Shown piece by piece: positions 25,700-34,691 of a DNA stretch of 64,000 nucleotides (its first letter is position 1; every line of letters begins with the position of its first letter). Below the pieces are notes generated by a model. The model did not search any database, was not told where the DNA came from, and saw only the letters and a list, made by a program, of their open reading frames with translations. The position numbers and the translations under genes were made by a program. Location of the stretch: the NCBI RefSeq assembly GCF_043194295.1, contig NZ_JBAFVK010000007.1, one strand, 5' to 3'. The stretch is from Xanthobacter autotrophicus. Its GTDB lineage: Bacteria > Pseudomonadota > Alphaproteobacteria > Rhizobiales > Xanthobacteraceae.

Positions 25700-27337
25700 A
25701 TGGACGTCACGCCCGACGCGGACGAGGTCGCGAACCAGCCGCCGCCCTATGCCGACATCAATCTCGCCGCCGGCGACCCGGCCCTGACCGCCGCGACCGA
25801 GCGGGCCGGCTTGAACGGCGCCCTGTGGGCCTTCGGCAGCCAATGGGGCGGCTCGGACCAGCTTGCCCTCGGCCGCCTCGCCAACGAGAACCCGCCCGAG
25901 CTGCACAGCCATGACCCCCAGGGCCGGCGCTGTGACGTGGTGGAATTCCACCCCGCCTATCACGCTTTGATGGCGCAGAGCATGGAGGCGGGGCTCCACT
26001 GTTCCAGCTGGGACGGACCGCTGCGGCCGGCAGAGGCCCGGCGCGGAAATGCCCAGCGCGCGGCCCGGCTTTATGTGGTGAGCCAGGTGGAGGCGGGCCA
26101 TGTATGCCCCCTGACCATGACTCACGCCGCCCCCGCCAGCCTTGCCGCCGCGCCGGAGCTGATGCGCGATTTCCTGCCCCGCATCCGCGGCCGCAACTAC
26201 GACGGGCGCTTCCTGCCGTTCTGGGAAAAGGCCTCCATCACCATCGGCATGAGCATGACGGAGCGTCAGGGCGGCACCGACGTGCGCACCAACACCACGC
26301 GGGCCGCGCCCACCGGCAACGGCGAATACGAGATCAGCGGCGCCAAGTGGTTCCTCTCGGCCCCCATGAGCGACGCCTTCCTGGTGCTGGCGCAGGCGCC
26401 CGGCGGCCTCACCGCCTTCCTGTTGCCCCGCTTCCGGCCCGACGGCGGCGTCAACGCCCTGCGACTCACCCGGCTGAAGCGCAAGCTCGGCAACCGTTCC
26501 AATGCCTCCTGCGAGGCGGAGTTCGAGCGCGCCTTCGCCTGGCGGGTGGGCGAGGAGGGGCGCGGCATCGCTACCATCATCGGCATGGTGCAGATGACGC
26601 GCCTCGACTGCGCCGTCTCCTCCGCCGGCCTGATGCGCGCGGCGCTGGCTCGGGCGCTGCACCATGCCCGCCATCGCACCGCGTTCCAGAAGAAGCTGGT
26701 GGACCAGCCGGCCATGGCCATGGTGCTGGCGGACCTCGCGCTGGACCAGGAGGCCTTCGCCGCCCTCGCCTTCCGCCTTGCCCTGAGTTTCGACGAGGCG
26801 GCCGGCTCCGGTACCGAGGCCGCCCGTGCCCGGGTGCTGACGCCGGTGGCGAAGTTCGCCATCTGCAAGGCGGCGCCCGGCTTCATCGCCGAGGCCATGG
26901 AGGTGCTGGGCGGCAACGGCTATGTGGAGGACTGTGCCCTGCCGCGCCTCTATCGGGAGGCGCCGGTGAACGCCATCTGGGAAGGCTCGGGCAACGTGAT
27001 GGCCCTGGACCTCGCCCGCGTCGCCTTCCGCGAGCCGGATCTGGTGCAGGCGATTCTCGCCGACCTGAAGGAACGGACCCGTGGCCTGCCCGGCGCCGCC
27101 GCGTCGGCGGACTGCGTATCGCAGTGCCTTCACGCGGGGGATCGGGAGGCACGGGCCCGGCGCGCAGCGGAGGCCCTGGCGCTGCTGGCGGCGGCGGCGG
27201 CGCTTGCCGAATCGGCCCCGACGGCGGTGGCGGAAGCCTTCGCCGCCACGCGCCTTGCCACGCCGCGCGGCATGTATGGCGCCAACGCCGTGGAGCCGGT
27301 GCGCGACCTCATGCTGGAACGGGTATGCGCGGCCTGA
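25700..27337 (+). CDS. aidB: AidB-like acyl-CoA dehydrogenase
   Basis: The 545-aa flavoprotein of the AidB branch of the acyl-CoA dehydrogenase superfamily has the typical block ITIGMSMTERQGGTDVRTNTT (first 20 residues, about 178-198), GAKWFLSAPMSDAFLV, the FAD-contact region RTAFQKKLVDQP and the C-terminal GGNGYVEDCALPRLYREAPV motif with NAIWEGSGNV. E. coli AidB is induced by alkylation and binds DNA, but many homologues act as ordinary branched-chain acyl-CoA dehydrogenases. The gene stands alone between the zinc peptidase and the acpXL cluster. Role in alkylation defence is therefore only a possibility. Confidence 0.88.
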   Translation: MDVTPDADEVANQPPPYADINLAAGDPALTAATERAGLNGALWAFGSQWGGSDQLALGRLANENPPELHSHDPQGRRCDVVEFHPAYHALMAQSMEAGLHCSSWDGPLRPAEARRGNAQRAARLYVVSQVEAGHVCPLTMTHAAPASLAAAPELMRDFLPRIRGRNYDGRFLPFWEKASITIGMSMTERQGGTDVRTNTTRAAPTGNGEYEISGAKWFLSAPMSDAFLVLAQAPGGLTAFLLPRFRPDGGVNALRLTRLKRKLGNRSNASCEAEFERAFAWRVGEEGRGIATIIGMVQMTRLDCAVSSAGLMRAALARALHHARHRTAFQKKLVDQPAMAMVLADLALDQEAFAALAFRLALSFDEAAGSGTEAARARVLTPVAKFAICKAAPGFIAEAMEVLGGNGYVEDCALPRLYREAPVNAIWEGSGNVMALDLARVAFREPDLVQAILADLKERTRGLPGAAASADCVSQCLHAGDREARARRAAEALALLAAAAALAESAPTAVAEAFAATRLATPRGMYGANAVEPVRDLMLERVCAA

Positions 27338-27649
27338 GGGTGGGGAAAGGCCAACGCCGGCGCCAAGCGCTATTGCCCCGGCTCGTGATCCCGCTCTTGC
27401 CTCCCGCGGCCAAGCATGCGAAGGACGGCCGATCGCACGGCGCCGCCGCGGAGGAATCCCTTCGCGCGGGCCGTTCGGCGTCGGCCATTGAAACCTCTTG
27501 CAGCCTTCGCTATAGGGGCCGACAACTTCTTCCGAAGGGGCCATGCGGCCAGCCCTCGGCCCTGAACGCAGACCCTGCATGATGCCCAAGGGCGTGATGC
27601 GCGGGCCGGCGGCGAGCAGAGCGGCCGAGCATACGAGAGGCGTCAGTCC
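27338..27649 (+). promoter_or_regulatory. Leader and probable promoter of the acpXL cluster
   Basis: The 312-base gap before acpXL contains a good sigma-70-like pair: TTGAAA at 27488-27493 and TATAGG at 27511-27516, spaced 17 bases. Transcription would begin near 27523 and leave a leader of about 125 bases. No other gene or clear riboswitch fold is visible in the gap. Confidence 0.5.
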
Positions 27650-27931
27650 ATGTCTTCGACGTTCGACACGGTGGCCAGTATCATCGCGGAAACCTGCGAT
27701 ATTCCGCGGGACACCATCACGCCGGACAGCCACGCCATCGACGATCTGGGCATCGACAGCCTCGACTTCCTGGACATCGCCTTTGCCATCGACAAGGCGT
27801 TTGGCATCAAGCTGCCGCTGGAGCAGTGGACCCAGGAAGTCAACGACGGCAAGGCCACCACCGAGCAGTATTTCGTGCTCAAGAACCTGTGCGCCCGCAT
27901 CGACGAGTTGGTCGCTGCGAAGGCCGCGTGA
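27650..27931 (+). CDS. acpXL: Acyl carrier protein AcpXL for very-long-chain lipid A acyl chains
   Basis: Specialised acyl carrier protein on which the 27-hydroxyoctacosanoate-type chain is built before transfer to lipid A. The 93-aa sequence carries the phosphopantetheine site DLGIDSLDFLDIAFAIDKAF (Ser in GIDSLDF) and the diagnostic AcpXL region LPLEQWTQEVNDGKATTEQY. It is longer and more distinctive than housekeeping AcpP. It opens a cluster with the same order as the rhizobial acpXL-fabZ-fabF2-fabF1-adh-lpxXL locus. The downstream fabZ starts 9 bases after its stop. Confidence 0.95.
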   Translation: MSSTFDTVASIIAETCDIPRDTITPDSHAIDDLGIDSLDFLDIAFAIDKAFGIKLPLEQWTQEVNDGKATTEQYFVLKNLCARIDELVAAKAA

Positions 27932-27940
27932 GGCGCCTCG

Positions 27941-28414
27941 ATGCGTCCTGAAGTCTTCAAGATGATCGACCGGGTCGTTTCCATCGACCCGTCGCTTCAG
28001 AAGATCCACTGCCAGGGCCTGGTGCCGGAAGAGAGCTCCATTTTCGAGGGGCACTTTCCCGGCTACCCCATCATGCCCGGCGTGCTGCTCATCGAGGCTA
28101 TGGCCCAGACCACCGGCTGGCTGGTGCTTGCCCGAAACCGCTTCAACAAGATGCCCTTCCTCGCCACCGTCAAGGAGGCGAAGCTGCGCACCTTTGTGTT
28201 GCCGGGGCAGAATCTCGACCTGTACTCCGAAATCCTCCACGAGGGCTCGGGCTTCGTCGTGGCGAAGACCCAGGCCATGCTCGAAGGCAAGCTCATCTGC
28301 TCCGCCGAGCTCACCTTCCGCGTGCTCCCCTGGCCGGAAGGCAAGATGAAGCCCGTGGTGATGAAGGTGGCCGAGCACGTCTCCTTCCCCCTTGCGGACT
28401 TTGCAGATGCCTGA
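27941..28414 (+). CDS. fabZXL: 3-hydroxyacyl-ACP dehydratase of the AcpXL pathway
   Basis: FabZ-type hotdog dehydratase that removes water from 3-hydroxyacyl-AcpXL during chain elongation. The 157-aa protein has catalytic His in IFEGHFPGYPIMPGVL and the following LLIEAMAQTTGW with the active-site Glu. It is slightly longer than housekeeping FabZ and ends in a family-specific tail (VMKVAEHVSFPLADFADA). Nine bases separate it from acpXL, and its stop overlaps the ATG of fabF2 by 8 bases, so the three genes are translated from one message. Confidence 0.92.
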   Translation: MRPEVFKMIDRVVSIDPSLQKIHCQGLVPEESSIFEGHFPGYPIMPGVLLIEAMAQTTGWLVLARNRFNKMPFLATVKEAKLRTFVLPGQNLDLYSEILHEGSGFVVAKTQAMLEGKLICSAELTFRVLPWPEGKMKPVVMKVAEHVSFPLADFADA

Positions 28415-29600
28415 CGCGAACGCCGGCCGGCGCCGGATCCACCGGGATGTGTGGATCACCGGCATCGGCCTCGTCTCCTCCCTTGGGGAGGGGCTGGATG
28501 CCCATTGGGAAGCGCTCGCCTCCGGAGCCTTGCCCGCGACCGACACCGCCAGCTACGCGCCTTACGTGGTCCATCCGCTCGTCAAGGTGAACTTCGACAC
28601 CCAGATCCCCAAGAAGGGCGACCAGCGGCAGATGGAGCCCTGGCAGCGCATCGGCACCTATGCGGCCGGCCTCGCCCTCGATTCCGCGGGGATCGCCAAG
28701 AATACCGAGATCCTGTCCAAGACCGACATGATCGTGGCGGCGGGCGGCGGCGAGCGCGATTTCGCCGTGGACGCCTCGATTCTCAACGAGCTGTCCACGT
28801 CCAACGATCCTGGCCGGCTGCTCAACGAGCGCCTTCTGTCGGACCTGCGGCCGACCCTGTCGCTGGCGCAACTGTCCAATCTTCTGGCCGGCAACATCTC
28901 CATCGTGCACGGTGTCACCGGCTCTTCGCGTACCTTCATGGGCGAGGAGAGCGCCGGAGTGGACGCGACACGCGTGGCCTATTCGCGTATTGCCGCAGGC
29001 CAGAGCGAGATCGCCCTCGTGGGCGGCGCCTACAATGCCGAGCGTGAGGACACGCTGCTCCTCAACGACCTCGACAATTTCTGCCTGAAGGGCGAGTTCA
29101 AGCCGGTGTTCGCCGCGCCGGGCATCGCTTCCGGCTCCATGGGCGCGTTCCTGGTACTCGAATCGCCGGAGCACGCCACGGCACGTGGGGCCAAGCCCAT
29201 CGCCAAGCTGTCCGGCGTGTGGTCGGAACGGGCGAAGCGCGCCGTGGAAGGCGCCGTCGCCGAAAAGGTGAAGGCGCTTCTGGCCACGGCCGGAACACCG
29301 GCCGGCACCGCCGTCATCTCCGGCGCCACTGGCGGACATGACGCCACCGAAGCCGAGCGCGTGGCGCTGGCTGCCTCCGGCCTGCCGGTGCGTGCGGTGG
29401 CGAACCGTATGGGCCACGGCTTCGAGGCCCAGTTCATCGCCGGCTTGGCGCTGGCCGCCCTCGCCGTGTCCAAGGGCACATTGTTCCCGCCCTTCACCGG
29501 CGATCCGCTGGAGCAGCCGGGCGACGCCGCCGAGCGCATCGTGGTGACGCAGGTGGGCCACTGGCGCGGCGAAGGCGCCGGGCTGGTGGAAAAGGCGTGA
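28407..29600 (+). CDS. fabF2XL: Beta-ketoacyl-ACP synthase-like protein without active-site cysteine (FabF2)
   Basis: The 397-aa thiolase-fold protein is KAS-II-like (WITGIGLVSSLGEG at the N-terminus, GHGFEAQFIAGLALAAL with the second conserved His). The segment that normally holds the nucleophile, TACSSGA-like, reads VHGVTGSSRTFMGEES and has no cysteine. The only Cys (DNFCLKGEF) lies elsewhere. The HGT motif is also altered (GATGGHDATEAE). It therefore resembles chain-length factors of KS/CLF pairs and probably pairs with FabF1 encoded next. The ATG at 28407 is preferred over an upstream TTG at 28392. Confidence 0.9.
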   Translation: MPDANAGRRRIHRDVWITGIGLVSSLGEGLDAHWEALASGALPATDTASYAPYVVHPLVKVNFDTQIPKKGDQRQMEPWQRIGTYAAGLALDSAGIAKNTEILSKTDMIVAAGGGERDFAVDASILNELSTSNDPGRLLNERLLSDLRPTLSLAQLSNLLAGNISIVHGVTGSSRTFMGEESAGVDATRVAYSRIAAGQSEIALVGGAYNAEREDTLLLNDLDNFCLKGEFKPVFAAPGIASGSMGAFLVLESPEHATARGAKPIAKLSGVWSERAKRAVEGAVAEKVKALLATAGTPAGTAVISGATGGHDATEAERVALAASGLPVRAVANRMGHGFEAQFIAGLALAALAVSKGTLFPPFTGDPLEQPGDAAERIVVTQVGHWRGEGAGLVEKA

Positions 29601-29735
29601 GGCCCGAAGGGGCCGCCTTCCGCTCCCGGCGTTTAGCGGCGTCCTCCGCCGGTCTTCGGACCGCCCTGTCCCGCCTGCCCGGCGGATCCGGACCGCCTCA
29701 TGGCGGCGTCGGGGACGGTGCGCGCTGGACTGCGG

Positions 29736-29767
29736 GATAGGACAGGGCGCCGACGCATTGTCCTATC
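29736..29767. repeat. Perfect 9-bp inverted repeat between fabF2 and fabF1
   Basis: GATAGGACA (29736-29744) and TGTCCTATC (29759-29767) form a perfect dyad with a 14-base spacer in the 290-base gap between the two synthase genes. It could be a regulator-binding dyad for a second promoter ahead of fabF1 or an RNA hairpin. There is no T-run behind it, so it is not a classical terminator. Confidence 0.55.
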
Positions 29768-29890
29768 GGCCGCCTTCGGCTTATTTTCCGGACCCGTCGG
29801 CAAGGACATGCGCGCAGCAGTCTGCGCGGGACCGGGGACACCATGGACGGCGCCTGGGGCGGGCGCGCTTCACTCAAAGGAGCCGCGAAC

Positions 29891-31174
<1,284 letters not shown>

Positions 31175-31201
31175 GGGTGCAGTTTCCATACGCAGGTTGC
31201 T

Positions 31202-31322
31202 CCCTCTCCCGCTTGCGGGGGAGGGTTGGGGTGGCGGCACGTCTCTCCGCCTGTGCCAGCCTTGGGGTTTTTGTGCGGGACAGCCAGCACTGCGCCCCCC
31301 CTCCCCCGCAAGCGGGAGAGGG
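31202..31322. repeat. Inverted pair of a 24-nt dispersed repeat
   Basis: A 24-nt near-palindrome (core CCCGCAAGCGGGAGAGGG) occurs at 31299-31322 and in exact reverse complement at 31202-31225. A third identical copy is at 14643-14666. The two copies here flank 73 bases and fill most of the gap between fabF1 and the SDR gene. Each copy alone can form a hairpin, and the pair can form a long stem. Confidence 0.85.
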
Positions 31323-31331
31323 GACGCGGCT

Positions 31332-32093
31332 GTGACCATCTCGGCTCAGCCCATCCTCGTCACTGGCGGCGGACGCGGCCTTGGCGCCGCCATCGTGCGT
31401 GCGCTGGCGGCGGCGGGCTATCCCGTCACCTTCACCTACCGGTCGGCGGTGGCGGAAGCCCAGGCGCTGGTGGACGAGATCGGCGCCGCGCATCCCGATG
31501 CCGTCCTTTCCGCCCGCGCGCTGGACCTCGCCGACCGCGCCGCGGTGGAGGCCTTCGCTGAGGAACTGGAGGCCGGGGAGACGCTCTACGGCCTGTGCCA
31601 CAATGCGGGCGCCTCCTACGACACCCTCGCCGCCATGATCGACCAGGACAAGGCCGAGGCGGTGATGCAGGTGAACCATTTCGCCTTCGTGCGCCTTGCC
31701 CGCGCCGTGGTGCGGCCCATGACCCGCGCGAGGCAGGGGCGCATCGTCGCCATCGGCTCGGTGGCGGCGCTCCAGGCCAATCAGGGCAACGCCGCCTATG
31801 CCGCCTCCAAGGCGGCGCTGCTCGCCCATGTGCGCGGCCTTGCCATCGAGACCGCCCGGCGCGGTGTGACGGTGAATTACGTGGCCCCCGGCTTCATCGA
31901 CACCGCCATGCTGGAAAAATTCGCGGACTATCGCGCCAAGATGGAGGCGCAGATCCCTGCCGGCCGCTTTGCGACGCCCGATGACGTGGCGCAGGTGGTG
32001 GCCTTCCTCTTCTCCCCCGGCGCGGGCTATATGACCGGCGCCATCCTGCCGGTGGATGGTGGGCTTTCCGCCTCGCTCGCCGCCCACCGCTGA
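31332..32093 (+). CDS. SDR-family 3-oxoacyl-ACP reductase-like protein
   Basis: The 253-aa short-chain dehydrogenase of FabG type has the NAD(P) motif LVTGGGRGLGAAIV (about 9-22), NAG-type CHNAGAS, catalytic Ser in IAIGSVAALQ, and YAASK with Tyr and Lys spaced as required; the C-terminal VDGGLSA is typical. It starts at a GTG (31332) 10 bases after the repeat. By position it should reduce 3-ketoacyl-AcpXL, a step otherwise borrowed from housekeeping FabG. The rhizobial acpXL locus as I recall it lacks this gene, so it is an extra member here. Confidence 0.88.
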   Translation: MTISAQPILVTGGGRGLGAAIVRALAAAGYPVTFTYRSAVAEAQALVDEIGAAHPDAVLSARALDLADRAAVEAFAEELEAGETLYGLCHNAGASYDTLAAMIDQDKAEAVMQVNHFAFVRLARAVVRPMTRARQGRIVAIGSVAALQANQGNAAYAASKAALLAHVRGLAIETARRGVTVNYVAPGFIDTAMLEKFADYRAKMEAQIPAGRFATPDDVAQVVAFLFSPGAGYMTGAILPVDGGLSASLAAHR

Positions 32094-32116
32094 TCCAACT
32101 TCCGAGATTAAAAAGA

Positions 32117-33139
32117 ATGCGTGGCCTCCAGCTCGTCTCCGACCGCAGCCTCGAACTCGTGGACCTGCCCGAACCCGACGCCCCCGGCGCCGGCGAGGTG
32201 CAGATCCGCGTCAAGGCGCTGGCGCTCAACCACATCGACGTGTGGGGCTGGCGCGGCATGGCCTTCGCCAAGCGCAAGATGCCCCTCGTGGTGGGCGCGG
32301 AGGCCGCCGGCGAGATCGTGGCGCTGGGCGCCGACGTGCGCGGCCTGAAGGTGGGGCAGACGGTGGCCATGTACGGCGCCATGACCTGCGGCCATTGCGT
32401 CAACTGCCTGAAGGGGCGCGACAATCTCTGCCAGAACGTGGGCGGCGTGCTGGGCTTCCACATCGACGGCTTCGCCCGCGACGTGATCAACATGCCCGAG
32501 CGCCTCGTGATCCCGGCGCCCGAGGGCGTCTCCTTCGAGGACGCCGCCTGCGCCGGCATCACCTTTTCCACCGTCGAGCACATGCTGTTCGACAACGCAC
32601 AGCTGGAAAAGGGTGAGACCGTTCTGGTGCATGCGGGTGGCTCCGGCATCGGCTCCGCCGCCATCCGGCTGGCCAAGGACGTGGGTGCCACCGTCATCAC
32701 CACCGTGGGCGACGACGAGAAGATGGCGAAGGCGCTGGCGCTGGGCGCCGACCACGTCATCAATTATCGCAAGGACCGCTTCGAGCACGAGGTCCGTAAG
32801 ATCACCAAGAAGGTGGGCGTGGACGTGGTGTTCGAGCATGTGGGCGCCGACACCTGGAACGCCTCGCTTTTGTCCATGAAGCCCGGCGCGCGCCTCGTCA
32901 CCTGCGGCTCCACCTCCGGCGTGAGCGTGCAGATGAACCTGATGCAGCTGTTCCAGCGCCAGTACAAGATCTTCGGCTCGTTCGGCGCCACCATCCGCAA
33001 TGTGTCGGAAGGCCTTGCGAAGATGGGCCGCGGCATCAGGCCGGTGATCGATACGGTGGTGCCGCTGGAGAACTTCAATGAAGGCCTGGAGCGGCTGGAA
33101 AGCCGCAAGGTCTTCGGCAAGATCGTGGTGAAGTTCTAA
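32117..33139 (+). CDS. adh2XL: MDR/zinc-type dehydrogenase of the AcpXL cluster
   Basis: The 340-aa medium-chain dehydrogenase/reductase keeps the four-Cys structural zinc lobe (CGHCVNCLKGRDNLC, about 94-108) and the nucleotide motif VLVHAGGSGIGSAAIRLA (about 171-188). The catalytic zinc ligands are lost: the usual Cys near residue 35 is Asn (LALNHIDVWG) and the GHE motif is GAEAAGE. It is thus more like quinone oxidoreductases or enoyl reductases than alcohol dehydrogenases, and probably reduces the enoyl-AcpXL intermediate, although the family is annotated as alcohol dehydrogenase. Followed 24 bases later by lpxXL. Confidence 0.9.
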   Translation: MRGLQLVSDRSLELVDLPEPDAPGAGEVQIRVKALALNHIDVWGWRGMAFAKRKMPLVVGAEAAGEIVALGADVRGLKVGQTVAMYGAMTCGHCVNCLKGRDNLCQNVGGVLGFHIDGFARDVINMPERLVIPAPEGVSFEDAACAGITFSTVEHMLFDNAQLEKGETVLVHAGGSGIGSAAIRLAKDVGATVITTVGDDEKMAKALALGADHVINYRKDRFEHEVRKITKKVGVDVVFEHVGADTWNASLLSMKPGARLVTCGSTSGVSVQMNLMQLFQRQYKIFGSFGATIRNVSEGLAKMGRGIRPVIDTVVPLENFNEGLERLESRKVFGKIVVKF

Positions 33140-33163
33140 GGGTCCGGTGCGGCGCGCCCGGCC

Positions 33164-34099
33164 GTGACCCGCCTCCCCCACTCCGTCCGCCGCCTGCTCT
33201 TCCGATTGCGCCTTGCGCTGCAGCCGGTGGTGGAGGTGCTGGTGGGCGGCTATGTGCGCGCCTCCATTTGGTGGCTGCGCCTGTGGCCGCTCTGGCTGTC
33301 GGCCGGGGGCATGGCCTTCTGGGCGCGCACGTTCGGGCCCTTCTTCGCGGTGAGCAAGGTGGCGCGGCGCAACCTCACCGCCGCCTATCCGGAAAAGAGC
33401 AAGGGCGAGATCAGCGCCCTTGTGCGCGGGGTGTGGGCCAACATGGGCCGGCTCACCGCCGAATTCGCGCAGCAGGACCGCCTGTGGGACTACGATCCCG
33501 CACGGCCCGGTGAAGGCCGCGTGGAAGTGGTGGGCGCCGAGATCTTCCAGCGCCTGCGCGATGATGGCCGCCCGGCCCTGTTCTTCACCGCCCACACCGG
33601 CAATTGGGAAGTCTGCGCCATCGCCGGCGCCAAGTTCGATGTGCCGGGGGGCGTGCTCTATCGCGCGCCCAACAACAAGAGCGCCGCCGCGCTGATCGAG
33701 GAGATGCGCTCCGGCACCATGCCGGGCCTCATCCGCGCCGGACGCGACGCCGGCCGCCAGATGGCGCGGATGCTGACCGAGGGCCAGCATCTGGGCATGC
33801 TGGTCGACCAGTATTGGACCGGCGGACCGGAAGTGACCTTCTTCGGCCGGCCCTGCGCCACCAATCCCACGCTCGCCCGCCTCGCCCGGCAGTTCGATTG
33901 CCCGGTGCACGGCATGCGCGTCATCCGCCTGCCCGGCGCGCGGTTCCGCGTGGAGATCACGCAAGAGATCGCCCTGCCCCGCGATACCGAAGGCAAGATC
34001 GACGTGGTCGGCACCATGCAGACCGTCACCTCCATCATCGAAGGCTGGGTGCGCGAATATCCCGACCAGTGGCTGTGGCTCCACCGCCGCTGGCGGTGA
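33164..34099 (+). CDS. lpxXL: Lipid A very-long-chain acyltransferase LpxXL
   Basis: Inner-membrane acyltransferase of the LpxL/HtrB family that moves the long chain from AcpXL to lipid A. The 311-aa protein has a hydrophobic N-terminal anchor (about 40-62) and the catalytic HX4E motif in FFTAHTGNWEV (about 142-152). RAPNNKSAAALIEEMR and DQYWTGGPEVTFFGRP are conserved family blocks. It starts at a GTG (33164), 24 bases after the dehydrogenase stop. As the last gene of the cluster it completes the pathway that gives rhizobial outer membranes their membrane-spanning secondary acyl chain. Confidence 0.92.
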   Translation: MTRLPHSVRRLLFRLRLALQPVVEVLVGGYVRASIWWLRLWPLWLSAGGMAFWARTFGPFFAVSKVARRNLTAAYPEKSKGEISALVRGVWANMGRLTAEFAQQDRLWDYDPARPGEGRVEVVGAEIFQRLRDDGRPALFFTAHTGNWEVCAIAGAKFDVPGGVLYRAPNNKSAAALIEEMRSGTMPGLIRAGRDAGRQMARMLTEGQHLGMLVDQYWTGGPEVTFFGRPCATNPTLARLARQFDCPVHGMRVIRLPGARFRVEITQEIALPRDTEGKIDVVGTMQTVTSIIEGWVREYPDQWLWLHRRWR

Positions 34100-34205
34100 G
34101 GTCCGCCCCCGCTCCTCGGCGCGGACCAGAGAGTTGGCCGCAACCCTTGCCCCCGCTGCGGCGATCCTATAAAGCCGCGCTTTCCGTTTTAAGGGATCTT
34201 GAGGG

Positions 34206-34688
34206 ATGAGCACGGCTGACGTTGCCGTCATCATGGGCAGCCAGTCCGATTGGGAGACCATGCGCCACGCGTCCGAGACGCTGGAAGCGTTGAAGATCCC
34301 GCACGACAGCCGCATCGTCTCCGCCCATCGGACGCCCGAGCGCATGTACGACTTCGCCCGCGGCGCGAAGGCGAACGGATTCAAGGTGATCATCGCCGGC
34401 GCCGGCGGAGCGGCCCACCTGCCGGGCATGGTGGCGGCGCTCACCACCCTGCCGGTGTTCGGCGTGCCGGTGCAGTCCAAGGCCCTGTCCGGCCTCGACA
34501 GCCTCTATTCCATCGTGCAGATGCCCGCCGGCGTGCCCGTGGGCACCCTCGCCATCGGCGTCGCCGGAGCCACCAATGCGGCATTGCTCGCGGCCTCCGT
34601 GCTGGCACTCTCGGACCCGGCCCTGTCCGAACGCCTCGAAGCCTGGCGCGCGGCGCGCACTGGGGCAGTGGCGGAACGGCCGGCCTGA
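34206..34688 (+). CDS. purE: N5-carboxyaminoimidazole ribonucleotide mutase (class I PurE)
   Basis: Interconverts N5-CAIR and CAIR in de novo purine synthesis. The 160-aa protein has the class I signature IMGSQSDWETM (about 9-19), SAHRTPERMYDFA with catalytic His, and GAGGAAHLPGMVAALT. Length is standard. GAGGG precedes the ATG at 34206. The purK gene begins 3 bases after its stop, forming the usual purEK pair, which carries out the two-step ATP-dependent carboxylation. Confidence 0.97.
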   Translation: MSTADVAVIMGSQSDWETMRHASETLEALKIPHDSRIVSAHRTPERMYDFARGAKANGFKVIIAGAGGAAHLPGMVAALTTLPVFGVPVQSKALSGLDSLYSIVQMPAGVPVGTLAIGVAGATNAALLAASVLALSDPALSERLEAWRAARTGAVAERPA

Positions 34689-34691
34689 GCC

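Noticed and set aside
25322..28546. 1074-aa minus-strand open frame across the aidB-like gene, acpXL and fabZ
   Set aside because: It runs antisense to four real genes and has no recognisable motif; a G+C-rich shadow.
31202..31322. Possible CRISPR-like or attachment-site repeat
   Set aside because: Only two inverted copies here plus one elsewhere, no regular spacers and no integrase or cas gene in the window.
34134..34173. Sigma-70-like promoter before purE (TTGCCC with TATAAA)
   Set aside because: The spacer is only 15 bases and the -35 is weak, so it was not annotated.
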